Source: Clostridiales bacterium (GTDB taxonomy: Bacteria; Bacillota; Clostridia; Lachnospirales; Lachnospiraceae). Taken from it: a stretch of 64,000 nt of DNA. The notes under the pieces were generated by a model. The model was not told where the DNA came from and did no database searches. It saw nothing but the letters and a program-made list of their open reading frames with translations. Of this stretch, positions 24,865 through 33,898 are shown in pieces. The stretch is from assembly GCA_021204025.1 (NCBI GenBank), contig JAJQAC010000014.1, positions 58,187 through 122,186 of the forward strand, given 5' to 3'. Position 1 is the stretch's first letter. The number at the start of each line of letters is the position of its first letter. The translations under genes and the position numbers were made by a program.

Positions 24865-25698
24865 TTAAAGCGATGGCTTTCTCTTTTCCATTTTATCCGG
24901 CAGCTCAATTTCCCCATGAAAGACTTCTGTCGCACCTCCGGTCATAAATACATGATTGCTCTCGCGATCCCAGCGGATCCAGAGTGTACCTCCCAGAAGC
25001 TCAACCTCCACCTCGTCATCTGTCAGCCCGCGCATCATACTGGCAACCGCACATGCTGTGGTTCCGGTGCCGCAGGCAAGAGTCTCTCCGCTGCCTCGCT
25101 CCCACACACGCATTTTGAGATGTCCCCGGTCAATGATCTGGACAAACTCAGAATTTACCCGGTCAGGAAATCGCTCATGGTTCTCAAATGACGGGCCGAT
25201 CCGCTCCAGATCCAGAGACGACACATCATCTACATAATAAACAGCATGCGGATTGCCCACACTGATACCGGTGAATTCCAGATCTTTTCCGGCAACCACA
25301 ATCTTTTCCGGCAACTCACTGGTAAGCTCCGGCTCGCCCATGTCCACGGTCGCTGAGATTACTTTCCCCTTTTCCACTTTCATGTCCAGGCTTTTAATCC
25401 CAGCTTTGGTCTCAACCGTAATATGAGTCTTAGTGACAAGGCCATGATCATAAGCATATTTGCCGACGCAACGGATCCCGTTGCCGCACATCTCGCCTTC
25501 ACTGCCGTCCTCGTTGTACATCGCCATCCGGCAGTCCGCTACCTTCGACGGACAAATCAGGATCAGGCCATCCGATCCGATCCCGAAATGCCGGTTACTC
25601 ACATAGCGGGAAACCGCCGGCGCGTCTGTAACCGTCTCCTCAAAGCAATTCACATAAACATAATCATTTCCCGCGCCGTGCATCTTAGTAAACTTCAT
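24865..25698 (-). CDS. dapF: Diaminopimelate epimerase
   Basis: Converts LL- to meso-diaminopimelate for lysine and peptidoglycan synthesis, using two cysteines as acid and base. Both sites are present: MCGNGIRCVGKYAYD around residue 72 and TLACGTGTTACAVAS around residue 212. The N-terminus MKFTKMHGAGNDYVYVN is canonical and the 277-residue length is normal. ATG with AAGGAG. It lies 11 bases after the ANTAR gene on the same strand, so the two are probably cotranscribed with glnA upstream. Confidence 0.96.
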   Translation of the reverse strand: MKFTKMHGAGNDYVYVNCFEETVTDAPAVSRYVSNRHFGIGSDGLILICPSKVADCRMAMYNEDGSEGEMCGNGIRCVGKYAYDHGLVTKTHITVETKAGIKSLDMKVEKGKVISATVDMGEPELTSELPEKIVVAGKDLEFTGISVGNPHAVYYVDDVSSLDLERIGPSFENHERFPDRVNSEFVQIIDRGHLKMRVWERGSGETLACGTGTTACAVASMMRGLTDDEVEVELLGGTLWIRWDRESNHVFMTGGATEVFHGEIELPDKMEKRKPSL

Positions 25699-25709
25699 AA
25701 ATTCACTCC

Positions 25710-26258
25710 TTATATATTGATCAGGCTTATCAGCATCTGAGCTGTCTCCGCCATATTCGTCCCACTGTCCATACTGCTCTTCTGAATATATCGATGAGCC
25801 TCTTCCTCTGTCAGTCCATTACGCTCCATTAAAAGTTTCTTTGCCTCGGCAATCAGCGTCTGCTCCTTTTCATTGCGCTGCTTCGGCTGCTGTCTTCGCT
25901 TTTTACGCACCCGGGTCTGCATACGCACAATCATGTCAACGGACTCGATCAGGTCGTGTACCTTCAGTGGCATCGGCAACAGAATCACATTTTCCGGCAC
26001 ATGACTCGGCCACCGATGCGGAGACGAGACCATCAGCATCGAAAAATCTGACGACAGATTTTCCGCCAGATCAGAAAAAACCATATCCGTCAGACGATAT
26101 CCGCAAACGATAATTCCATGACTCAGATCTTCCGTAAGAGCCAGCGCCTGGGCGCCGGATGAACAGACCGCTGTCACGGGGAACCCGTTCTTTGTCAATA
26201 TATTTTTTATACTGCGGGCGTCCTCCGGCCGGGAAAACGCTACAATTACATTGGCCAA
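25710..26258 (-). CDS. ANTAR-domain response regulator
   Basis: A 182-residue protein with a degenerate receiver domain (about 1-115) and a C-terminal ANTAR RNA-binding domain (LIAEAKKLLMERNGLTEEEAHRYIQKSSMDSGTNMAETAQMLI). ANTAR proteins prevent termination by binding double-hairpin RNA. The expected phosphoacceptor position reads VCGYRLTDMVF without the usual aspartate in context, so the receiver may be phosphorylation-independent. It starts with TTG behind GGGGGTG. It follows glnA by 45 bases, suggesting nitrogen control. Confidence 0.88.
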   Translation of the reverse strand: MANVIVAFSRPEDARSIKNILTKNGFPVTAVCSSGAQALALTEDLSHGIIVCGYRLTDMVFSDLAENLSSDFSMLMVSSPHRWPSHVPENVILLPMPLKVHDLIESVDMIVRMQTRVRKKRRQQPKQRNEKEQTLIAEAKKLLMERNGLTEEEAHRYIQKSSMDSGTNMAETAQMLISLINI

Positions 26259-26303
26259 CTTTTCACCCCCAGACCTTATCTTCTGCCGACTTCAAATAAA
26301 AAT

Positions 26304-27638
26304 TTAGTATTCATACAGATAAGTCTGAACTTCCCAGTCAGTCACAATCGTCCGGAAATTTCTCCATTCCTCATGTTTTGCCTGACAATATTTTTCAAAA
26401 ATATGATCTCCGATCACTCCTCTGACAAAATCGCTCTTTTCAAACTCCTCCAGAGCCTCTCCCATCGTTCCCGGAAGTTTCTCGATCCCCCGCTCTGCAA
26501 TTTCTTCTTCTGACATCTCAAAAATATTTTTATCAATTCCATCCGGCGGCATCATCTGATTGCGAATTCCGTCCAGGCCGGCCGCCAGACAGGCCGTCAG
26601 CGCCAGATAGGGATTAACCGCCGAATCCGGGCAACGCAGCTCGATTCTTGTATTTTCCCCTCTCTCAGAAGGAATCCGGATCAAAGGACTGCGGTTTGCG
26701 GAAGCAGACCACGCAAGATACACAGGCGCGTCATATCCAGGCACCAGCCTCTTATAAGAATTAACCAGAGGATTGGTCAGCAGCGTAATCTCCCGCATAT
26801 GTTTCAGGATGCCTGCCATAAAATAATATGCCGTCTGACTGAGTCCCAATTGATTATCTGCGTCGTAAAAAGCATTTTTTCCGTTTACATCTGTCATAGA
26901 CATATTAATATGAAGTCCGGAACCGTGTACACCGGTCTTCGGCTTCGGCATAAAAGTAGCATGCAGCCCGTGACGTTTCGCAATTGTCTTAACCGTCATA
27001 CGAAATGTCATGATATCATCCGCGCTTCTGAGCGCGTCCTCGTATCCCAGATCAATCTCATGCTGTGCCGAAGCCATCTCATGATGAGACGACTTTACAG
27101 GAATCCCCATATCCTCCAGGTTCAGGATAATATCTCTGCGGACATTCTCCGCCTGATCGATCGGGCTCACATCAAAATATCCCGCCCTTTCATGGCTCAT
27201 CGTCGTCGGTCTGCCGTCCTCATCCGTATGGAAAACAAAGAATTCACACTCCGGTCCTACCTGAAAACAGTAACCCAATTCCTCCGCTTCCTTTAACGTT
27301 CTCTTCAGCACATATCTCGGGTCTCCCTCAAACGGCGTGCCGTCGATCCGATAGACATCGCACATCATGCGCGCTACTTTCCCCTGCTGAGGTCTCCATG
27401 GAAAAATCTCAAAGGTATCCAGATCCGGATAAAGATACATATCGGACTCCTCGATCCGCACAAAGCCCTCAATAGACGAGCCGTCAAACATATAGCGGTT
27501 ATCCAGAGCGCGCTCCAGCTGACTCGAAGTGATCGCCATATTTTTCAGCATACCAAAGATATCGGTAAACTGCAGCCGGATAAATTCCACGTCTTCTTCT
27601 TCTACAAGACGGATAATGTCTTCTTTATTGTATTTCAT
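26304..27638 (-). CDS. glnA: Glutamine synthetase type I
   Basis: Makes glutamine from glutamate and ammonia. The 444-residue length fits the GSI-alpha group without the adenylylation loop. Diagnostic motifs are [45 protein letters not shown], and the ATP/glutamate site [18 protein letters not shown], then NRSPLIRIP. The start MKYNKEDII is preferred over the ATG three codons upstream because AAGGA stands 8 bases before it. A strong promoter lies 40-70 bases upstream. The downstream ANTAR gene probably forms an operon with it. Confidence 0.96.
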   Translation of the reverse strand: MKYNKEDIIRLVEEEDVEFIRLQFTDIFGMLKNMAITSSQLERALDNRYMFDGSSIEGFVRIEESDMYLYPDLDTFEIFPWRPQQGKVARMMCDVYRIDGTPFEGDPRYVLKRTLKEAEELGYCFQVGPECEFFVFHTDEDGRPTTMSHERAGYFDVSPIDQAENVRRDIILNLEDMGIPVKSSHHEMASAQHEIDLGYEDALRSADDIMTFRMTVKTIAKRHGLHATFMPKPKTGVHGSGLHINMSMTDVNGKNAFYDADNQLGLSQTAYYFMAGILKHMREITLLTNPLVNSYKRLVPGYDAPVYLAWSASANRSPLIRIPSERGENTRIELRCPDSAVNPYLALTACLAAGLDGIRNQMMPPDGIDKNIFEMSEEEIAERGIEKLPGTMGEALEEFEKSDFVRGVIGDHIFEKYCQAKHEEWRNFRTIVTDWEVQTYLYEY

Positions 27639-27679
27639 CGCTGTCATCCTTTCACACCCCAGAATCAGGGCTTTTATCG

Positions 27680-27708
27680 ATCATAACAACCGGCATAATA
27701 TTTGTCAA
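27680..27708 (-). promoter_or_regulatory. Promoter of glnA
   Basis: A perfect TTGACA, a 17-base spacer and TATGAT on the minus strand. Confidence 0.75.
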
Positions 27709-27807
27709 TCACCACATTGTAAAAAATAATCAATAAATATTCTTATATTTTCTTAAAGAAATTTCGTGAAATTCCTGATACAATAGTCGGGATTGGAGGA
27801 ATGAATC

Positions 27808-28542
27808 ATGCAGTTGCCAGCCTTATCTGCATTGAAAAGAATATTTCCGGCCATGCTGGCCGTCCTTTTTACAGTTGGATGTTCGTCAGTGGCCGGTCTT
27901 CATACTGCCGCTGATGATCCGACAGAAACCATTTATGAATATAATGGCATTCAGAAAAGCAAATCCGAGTTATCCGGCGATACTATCAAATGGCTCGAAT
28001 GGTATCAGTCCCTTCCGGAGGAACAGCAGGACGCTCTCGCCTTTGTTCCGTCAGAATTTACCTCCGGGCATCCTTCCCTGACGGAAACTACTTCCTCCTC
28101 TGCCACTTTGGAAGATGGCGCTTCCGAAATCTCCGAATTTTCTGAAACTTTCTCTCACAAAGCCAGCGACATATACGGAGCACTGGAAGCCTCCGCAGAT
28201 GTCGATACGTTTGAGGACACTGATATTTCCGCGGATACTGTCGTCCCCGGCTATCTGGAAGCCCTGACGGATCATGATCGGTATGAGACAGAAGAACTCG
28301 TCCGCTATTATTATTCGGAGTTTTCTGATAAAACCGGTGAGATCGAAGTCGTCGAACCTGCCCCGGATGATTTTTCCTGGTATCAGAACAAAGGCATCGA
28401 AGCTGAATACACTCCCGGCAATATCATCATTTACCGGGTTCTTACCACAGAAGATCGTCTGTTGGGAAATGGCTGGCGCATCGTAAGCATCGCGCGACGC
28501 TCAAAATCGGATGAATGGAAAGTAATTAACAGTGGTTACTGA
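27808..28542 (+). CDS. Putative lipoprotein, unknown function
   Basis: A 244-residue secreted protein. The signal peptide ends with the lipobox FTVGC (Cys25), so it should be lipid-anchored outside the membrane. The mature part is acidic and serine/threonine-rich (about residues 90-150), and the C-terminus has a short folded-looking region ending GWRIVSIARRSKSDEWKVINSGY. No known family was recognised. It is divergent from glnA and convergent with the response-regulator gene 12 bases away. ATG with TGGAGGA upstream. Confidence 0.75.
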   Translation: MQLPALSALKRIFPAMLAVLFTVGCSSVAGLHTAADDPTETIYEYNGIQKSKSELSGDTIKWLEWYQSLPEEQQDALAFVPSEFTSGHPSLTETTSSSATLEDGASEISEFSETFSHKASDIYGALEASADVDTFEDTDISADTVVPGYLEALTDHDRYETEELVRYYYSEFSDKTGEIEVVEPAPDDFSWYQNKGIEAEYTPGNIIIYRVLTTEDRLLGNGWRIVSIARRSKSDEWKVINSGY

Positions 28543-28554
28543 CCCCCCTGTGGC

Positions 28555-29253
28555 TTATATACTTTCGATCATTCGATAACCCACTCCGATTTCAGTAAAG
28601 ATATAATGCGGTTCAGCCGGATTTACTTCTAATTTTCTCCGGATATTTGCCATATTCACGCGCAGGATCTGATTGTCCATATCAGCATATGGTCCCCAGA
28701 TCTCCTTCAGGATTGAATCATACGTCAGAACCTTCCCGGCGTTTTTGGCCAGCAAGGACACCAGCTTGTACTGGATCTGCGTCAGATGGACCGGTTCTCC
28801 CTGCAGCGTCACCAGCCGTTTCTCAAAATCAATTACCAGGCCATCCCTGGAATATGCCGGATCCGGGAGCATATTCGTGTGGCGTGCATAATGTCTTAAT
28901 GCTGTCCGGATCCTGGCCAGTAATTCATCCGCACCGAACGGCTTGGTCAGATAATCGTCCGCCCCCTCATCAAGCGCCTTAACTTTTTCTTCTTCTTTTG
29001 TACGGGCAGACAGCACGATCATCGGCACATCCGAGAACTCCCGCACCTGCTTCAGGATCTCCATCCCATCGATATCCGGCAGTCCCAGATCCAGCAGGAT
29101 CAGATCCGGACAATAGGAATTAATCATCGTCATACCGCTCACTCCATTATAAGCCCGTAAAACCTTATATCCCTGAGCCGCTATCACTGTCTCGATATAA
29201 TTACCGATATTTTTCTCATCTTCTATGATCAATATACTTTCTTTATTCGCCAT
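28555..29253 (-). CDS. OmpR-family response regulator, KdpE-like
   Basis: A 232-residue regulator with a receiver domain (acidic pocket IIEDEKN, phosphoacceptor Asp55 in LILLDLGLPDIDGM, conserved lysine in YLTKPFGADELLARIRTALRH) and a C-terminal winged helix (THEN ... VLTYDSILKEIWGPYADMDNQILRVNMANIRRKLE). The sequence is KdpE-like. It overlaps the upstream kinase gene by 11 bases. No kdpFABC potassium pump is in the window, so the target is unknown. The start MANKESILI is chosen from family alignment. Confidence 0.92.
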   Translation of the reverse strand: MANKESILIIEDEKNIGNYIETVIAAQGYKVLRAYNGVSGMTMINSYCPDLILLDLGLPDIDGMEILKQVREFSDVPMIVLSARTKEEEKVKALDEGADDYLTKPFGADELLARIRTALRHYARHTNMLPDPAYSRDGLVIDFEKRLVTLQGEPVHLTQIQYKLVSLLAKNAGKVLTYDSILKEIWGPYADMDNQILRVNMANIRRKLEVNPAEPHYIFTEIGVGYRMIESI

Positions 29254-30337
29254 CTGTAATCTCCTCACCGATCGGAAGTGTAAAAACAAATTCTACGCCC
29301 TTTTCCTGATTTTTTGCGTAAATATGTCCCTCATGAGCCGTTATGATCGTCTTGCAGATCGAAAGCCCGATCCCCATACCCTTATGAGAATCTCCGCTTT
29401 TATTCGGATCGGTTCCCGCACCGTCAAAAATCATACCAATCCGCTCCGGTTCAATGCCACGTCCATAATCCCGGATATGAAAAATCACTTCCGAACCTGC
29501 CCGCTCTACGTAAAAATCAATCGCATCCTCCACTCCGGAGTGATAGTATGAATTTTCCAGCAAATTAATAATCACCTGTTCGATCAGGGTCGCATCCATC
29601 GATACCATCAGTACATCATCCGGGACCTTTACCCGGATCTGGATCTGGGGAAGCCGTTTTTTTAACCGCGACAAATCTTCCGCAACAACCTCTTCCAGAC
29701 ATTCCGGATTCGTCACCACACGCGTCTCACCGACCTGAATCCGGGTAATGGAAAGCAGATTTTCCACCATATTCAGAAGCCAGTTTGCATCCTCATGAAT
29801 TCCCCGGATCATCTCCCTTTTTTCTTCTTTTGTCAGAGTTTCACTCTCATCCAGACAGGTACCAGACATTCCGATAATACTGGTAAGCGGCGTGCGAAGA
29901 TCGTGCGAAACTGCACGCAGAAGATTTGCCCGCATGGTCTCCTTTTCCGCTTCCATCAGAAGTTTTTCCTGCTCAATCAGCATCTCGTTCTGCCGCTTTG
30001 CCTGCGTTGTCAGTGTACTGGTAATTCCCGATACCATCATCATAACAAAAAATGTGATCGGATAACCATCCAGATTAAAGTTCAGTTTCATATACGGATA
30101 CGTAAATACCACATTCACGCAGATGACACCGATCACACCCGCCACAATTCCGGGTACATAACCATCTGTATTTCTGGCAATCAGCATTACGGTAAGTACA
30201 TAGATAAAGGCTACACTCGTTGTATTGAGACTTGCCAGAAAAAAGAGATAAGCCAGAACCGTCGCAATCGTCAGGAAGATGACCGTAGTTATCGTATTTT
30301 GATAAAGTGTTTTTTTTGCCATGCGAGGTTTTTTCAT
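29243..30337 (-). CDS. Sensor histidine kinase, KdpD C-terminal type (DUF4118)
   Basis: A 364-residue kinase with four clustered helices of the DUF4118 type (about residues 12-105), then HisKA with LLRAVSHDLRTPLTSIIGMSG (phosphorylated histidine) and HATPase with VIINLLENSYYHS, HIRDYGRGIEPE and HKGMGIGLSICKTII. It corresponds to the C-terminal half of KdpD and lacks the N-terminal KdpD/USP sensor domains of full-length proteins. Start MKKPRMAKK with GAGG 9 bases upstream. It probably senses envelope or ionic stress and phosphorylates the next gene's product. Confidence 0.9.
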   Translation of the reverse strand: MKKPRMAKKTLYQNTITTVIFLTIATVLAYLFFLASLNTTSVAFIYVLTVMLIARNTDGYVPGIVAGVIGVICVNVVFTYPYMKLNFNLDGYPITFFVMMMVSGITSTLTTQAKRQNEMLIEQEKLLMEAEKETMRANLLRAVSHDLRTPLTSIIGMSGTCLDESETLTKEEKREMIRGIHEDANWLLNMVENLLSITRIQVGETRVVTNPECLEEVVAEDLSRLKKRLPQIQIRVKVPDDVLMVSMDATLIEQVIINLLENSYYHSGVEDAIDFYVERAGSEVIFHIRDYGRGIEPERIGMIFDGAGTDPNKSGDSHKGMGIGLSICKTIITAHEGHIYAKNQEKGVEFVFTLPIGEEITDGE

Positions 30338-30385
30338 ATGTCTGGTCCTCAGGGCCTGCCACCGGCAGCTCCTTCCGTATGCTAA

Positions 30386-30425
30386 GGCCAAACAGAGGCA
30401 GGAATCCAAACGGTTTCTGCCTCTG
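30386..30425 (-). terminator. Terminator after tpiA
   Basis: CAGAGGCAG and CTGCCTCTG (9-base arms, 15-base loop) are followed on the minus strand by TTTGGCCTT. Confidence 0.55.
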
Positions 30426-30472
30426 AGTCACAATTCTATCACTTTCAGAACTGATCACAAGGATCAAAGTCT

Positions 30473-31222
30473 TTACTTATAATTTACGATCGCTCCAAAA
30501 TCCGGTTTCAGGGACGCGCCGCCTACCAGACCGCCGTCAATATCCGGCTTTGCGAACAGCTCTGCCGCATTTCCCGCATTCACAGAACCGCCATACTGGA
30601 TACGGATTGCTTCCGCAGTCTCCTCATCATAAATCTCACCGATACATGCACGGATCGCGCCGCAGACTTCTTCCGCCTGATCCGAGGTGGCCGTCTTGCC
30701 GGTTCCGATTGCCCAGATTGGCTCATATGCGATCACTGCTGTCTTTGCCTGATCTGCCGTGATCTCCAGGAACGCAATCTTAATCTGCTGGCGGATCCAG
30801 TCGATCGTGATACCCTGCTCTCTCTGCTTTAACGTCTCACCGCAGCAGATGATCGGAGTCAGACCATGCTCAAATGCCTTTTTAACCTTTTTATTTACCG
30901 TCTCATCGGTCTCAGCGAAATACTCTCTTCTCTCGGAATGTCCGATAATGACATATTTTACGCCGACATCGGTCAGCATCGCAGGAGAGATCTCGCCGGT
31001 ATAAGCGCCCTTCTCCTCATAATACATATTTTCTGCGCCAATCTCGATATTGGTTCCTTTTGCAGCTTCCATCGCCGGAATAATATTGATCGCCGGGACG
31101 CAGAAAACTACGTCCACTTCATCGTTCACTACCAGCGGCTTTAATGTATTTACCAGAGCAACCGCCTCAGAAGGCGTCATGTTCATCTTCCAGTTGCCGG
31201 CAATAATTTTTTTACGTGACAT
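30473..31222 (-). CDS. tpiA: Triosephosphate isomerase
   Basis: Interconverts dihydroxyacetone phosphate and glyceraldehyde 3-phosphate. The 249-residue barrel has [13 protein letters not shown] (catalytic lysine), [13 protein letters not shown] (catalytic histidine), [17 protein letters not shown] (catalytic glutamate) and the phosphate loop GGSVNAGN ... VGGASL. Of two adjacent ATGs the second (MSRKKIIAG) has the better spacing from AAAGGA. It is about 50 bases downstream of pgk, in a gap-pgk-tpiA run on one strand. Confidence 0.97.
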   Translation of the reverse strand: MSRKKIIAGNWKMNMTPSEAVALVNTLKPLVVNDEVDVVFCVPAINIIPAMEAAKGTNIEIGAENMYYEEKGAYTGEISPAMLTDVGVKYVIIGHSERREYFAETDETVNKKVKKAFEHGLTPIICCGETLKQREQGITIDWIRQQIKIAFLEITADQAKTAVIAYEPIWAIGTGKTATSDQAEEVCGAIRACIGEIYDEETAEAIRIQYGGSVNAGNAAELFAKPDIDGGLVGGASLKPDFGAIVNYK

Positions 31223-31274
31223 CATTATATCCTTTCCTGTAATTGTCTGTCGACAATTACTCTTTAATTATCAA

Positions 31275-32498
31275 TTACTTATCATCCGCCGCAACCACGC
31301 CTGGAAGCTCCTTGCCTTCAAGGAACTCAAGAGAGGCGCCGCCGCCTGTGGAAATATGGCTCATCTTGTCGCCAAAGCCAAGCTGGTTAACAGCCGCCGC
31401 CGAATCACCGCCGCCGATGATCGTAGTAGCTTCGGTTTCTGCCAGCGCCTTTGCTACAGCAATCGTACCTGCCGCCAGTGTCGGGTTCTCAAATACACCC
31501 ATCGGTCCGTTCCATACAACGGTCTTCGCGCTCTTGACCGCCTCTGCGAAAAGCTCTGCGGTCTTCGGGCCGATATCCAGTCCCTGTTTGTCATCCGGGA
31601 TGGAATCCGAATCAACCACGCTGATATCGATCGGTCCGTCGATCGGATCCGGGAAAGAAGCAGCAATCACAGTATCGATCGGAAGCAGCAGCTTTTTACC
31701 GAGCTTCTCTGCTTTCTCCATCATCTCCTTGCAATAATCCAGCTTGGTATCGTCAACCAGAGACTGACCGACGCCCTTGCCCTGTGCTTTTAAGAAAGTA
31801 TAGGCCATACCGCCGCCGATAATCAGAGTATCGCACTTTTCAAGCAGATTCGAAATCACATTCAGCTTATCCGCCACCTTCGCGCCGCCAAGAATCGCAA
31901 CAAACGGGCGAACCGGATTTTCAACCGCATTGCCGAGGAAATCGATCTCTTTCTGCATCAGGTAACCAACCGCATTCGTGCCGCCCTTCGCAGAAATAAA
32001 TTTGGTAACGCCCTCGACAGAAGCGTGCGCCCTGTGAGAGGAACCAAAAGCGTCACATACATAGTCGTCCGCCAGATCTGCCAGTTCTTTCGAGAACTCT
32101 TCACCGTTCTTCGTTTCTTCCTTGCCGCGGAAACGGGTATTCTGCAGAAGCATCACATCGCCGTCTGCCAATGCCGCTGCTGCTGCGGTAGCGGCTTCTC
32201 CTGTTACATTGTAATCAGCAACAAAAACAACTTCCTTGCCCAGCTTCTCAGACAGCCTCTTCGCAACCGGCGCCAGGGACTCACCCTCATTCGGTCCATT
32301 TTTTACCTTGCCCAGATGCGAGCAGAGAATCACTCTCGCTCCATCACTGATCAGCTTATTGATCGTCGGAAGCGCCGCGTTGATACGGGTCTCGTCTGTG
32401 ATCTCGCCATTTTTCAACGGTACATTAAAGTCACAGCGAACTAATACTTTTTTACCTTTCAGATCTTTCAGATCATCTACTGTCTTTTTATTTAACAT
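31275..32498 (-). CDS. pgk: Phosphoglycerate kinase
   Basis: Transfers phosphate from 1,3-bisphosphoglycerate to ADP. The 407-residue two-domain protein has [22 protein letters not shown] at the N-terminus, [11 protein letters not shown], and near the C-terminus [19 protein letters not shown] followed by [15 protein letters not shown] and [20 protein letters not shown]. The start [13 protein letters not shown] has AAGGA 9 bases upstream; earlier codons are in the leader. It lies between gap and tpiA, with a family 1 repeat separating it from gap. Confidence 0.97.
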   Translation of the reverse strand: MLNKKTVDDLKDLKGKKVLVRCDFNVPLKNGEITDETRINAALPTINKLISDGARVILCSHLGKVKNGPNEGESLAPVAKRLSEKLGKEVVFVADYNVTGEAATAAAAALADGDVMLLQNTRFRGKEETKNGEEFSKELADLADDYVCDAFGSSHRAHASVEGVTKFISAKGGTNAVGYLMQKEIDFLGNAVENPVRPFVAILGGAKVADKLNVISNLLEKCDTLIIGGGMAYTFLKAQGKGVGQSLVDDTKLDYCKEMMEKAEKLGKKLLLPIDTVIAASFPDPIDGPIDISVVDSDSIPDDKQGLDIGPKTAELFAEAVKSAKTVVWNGPMGVFENPTLAAGTIAVAKALAETEATTIIGGGDSAAAVNQLGFGDKMSHISTGGGASLEFLEGKELPGVVAADDK

Positions 32499-32537
32499 GG
32501 GATAACATCCTTTCTTCCATAACGGAACCGACATAAT

Positions 32538-32629
32538 CGAATAGGAGACAGCTTTTTCGCCTCATACTCGCCGCGCGGGCCGGGTGCGGCATCAGCCGCA
32601 AAAATTCCTTACCCGGCCCTGCGCATGAA
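32538..32629. repeat. Repeat family 1, copy e
   Basis: Hairpin CGAATAGGAG...CTCATACTCG (32538-32570), then GCGGGCCGGGTGCGGCATCA, GCCGCAAAAATTCCTTACCC and GGCCCTGCGCAT. It is nearly identical to the copy at 41101. It lies between gap and pgk. Confidence 0.85.
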
Positions 32630-32632
32630 AGT

Positions 32633-32661
32633 CAGGGTCCGGTCCATCGGACCGGACCCTG
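32633..32661 (-). terminator. Strong hairpin after gap
   Basis: CAGGGTCCGGTCC and GGACCGGACCCTG are perfect 13-base arms with a 3-base loop. The T-rich tail is weak (TGACTTTC), so it may act as mRNA 3' stabiliser as much as terminator. Confidence 0.55.
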
Positions 32662-32692
32662 GGGAATCCTTTGTTTTCTACTCTGTTGTGAA

Positions 32693-33724
32693 TCAGCCTA
32701 ACTCAGCGAAGTATTTGATTGTACGTACCATCTGGCTGGTGTAGGAATTCTCATTGTCATACCAGGAGATTACCTGTACTTCATACAGATCTTCTGCAAT
32801 CTGGGAGACCATGGTCTGTGTAGCGTCAAACAGAGAACCATACTTCATACCGATTACATCTGAAGATACGATCGGATCCTCGTTATAACCGAAAGACTCA
32901 GATGCCGCCGCTTTCATAGCCGCGTTGATATCTTCTTTGGTAACGCCTGCCTTCTTGACAACAGCTGTCAGAATGGTGGTGGAACCGGTCGGAACCGGAA
33001 CACGCTGTGCAGAACCGATCAGCTTGCCGTTCAGTTCCGGGATAACAAGGCCGATTGCCTTTGCCGCGCCGGTGCTGTTCGGAACGATGTTCGCCGCGCC
33101 TGCTCTCGCACGTCTCAGATCGCCTTTTCTGTGCGGGCCGTCCAGAATCATCTGATCACCGGTATAAGCATGAATCGTGCACATAATACCGGACTGGATC
33201 GGAGCGTAGTCATTAAGAGCCTTTGCCATCGGAGCAAGGCAGTTGGTAGTGCAGGACGCCGCAGAGATGATCTTGTCATCCGGAGTCAGGGTATCCTGGT
33301 TTACACTATAAACGATGGTCGGAAGATCATTGCCTGCCGGAGCAGAGATGACAACCTTCTTCGCGCCGGCGTCGATATGAGCCTGAGCCTTTGCCTTGGA
33401 GGTATAGAAGCCGGTGCACTCCAGGACAACATCAACACCGATCTCGCCCCACGGAAGATCCTTCGCATCCTTCTCTGCATAGATTTTAATGGTCTTGCCG
33501 TCAACTGTGATCGAGCCCTCGCCTGCCTCTACGGTATGCTTGCCTTCGCCGATCTTTCCGCAATATCCGCCCTGAGCGGTATCATACTTTAACAGATGGG
33601 CCAGCATCTTCGGATCAGTCAGATCGTTGATCGCTACAATCTCATAACCTTCGGCATCAAACATCTGTCTGAAAGCAAGACGACCAATACGGCCAAAACC
33701 ATTAATTGCAACTTTTACTGCCAT
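32693..33724 (-). CDS. gap: Glyceraldehyde-3-phosphate dehydrogenase
   Basis: Oxidises glyceraldehyde 3-phosphate with NAD. The 343-residue protein has the Rossmann start [17 protein letters not shown], the active-site cysteine in [12 protein letters not shown] (about residue 155), [25 protein letters not shown] and the C-terminal [20 protein letters not shown] with a GGAGG-type site. A good promoter is about 70 bases upstream. It heads the gap-pgk-tpiA glycolytic run and is followed by a strong hairpin and a dispersed repeat. Confidence 0.97.
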   Translation of the reverse strand: MAVKVAINGFGRIGRLAFRQMFDAEGYEIVAINDLTDPKMLAHLLKYDTAQGGYCGKIGEGKHTVEAGEGSITVDGKTIKIYAEKDAKDLPWGEIGVDVVLECTGFYTSKAKAQAHIDAGAKKVVISAPAGNDLPTIVYSVNQDTLTPDDKIISAASCTTNCLAPMAKALNDYAPIQSGIMCTIHAYTGDQMILDGPHRKGDLRRARAGAANIVPNSTGAAKAIGLVIPELNGKLIGSAQRVPVPTGSTTILTAVVKKAGVTKEDINAAMKAAASESFGYNEDPIVSSDVIGMKYGSLFDATQTMVSQIAEDLYEVQVISWYDNENSYTSQMVRTIKYFAELG

Positions 33725-33788
33725 TTTTCATCCCTCCTGAATAAAAATTGAAATTATTTGATTGTTAAAAACAAATCAACCTTGCTAT

Positions 33789-33817
33789 ATTCTACCTAAT
33801 TCTTCCAGAAATGGCAA
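33789..33817 (-). promoter_or_regulatory. Promoter of gap
   Basis: TTGCCA, a 17-base spacer and TAGAAT on the minus strand. Confidence 0.65.
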
Positions 33818-33898
33818 GAGGTTTTTCTTACATTTAAAATTTTCCTGTTACAGATCACACGTCAACCAGCTGACGTATGGCCTGTAACATTCTCCTCA

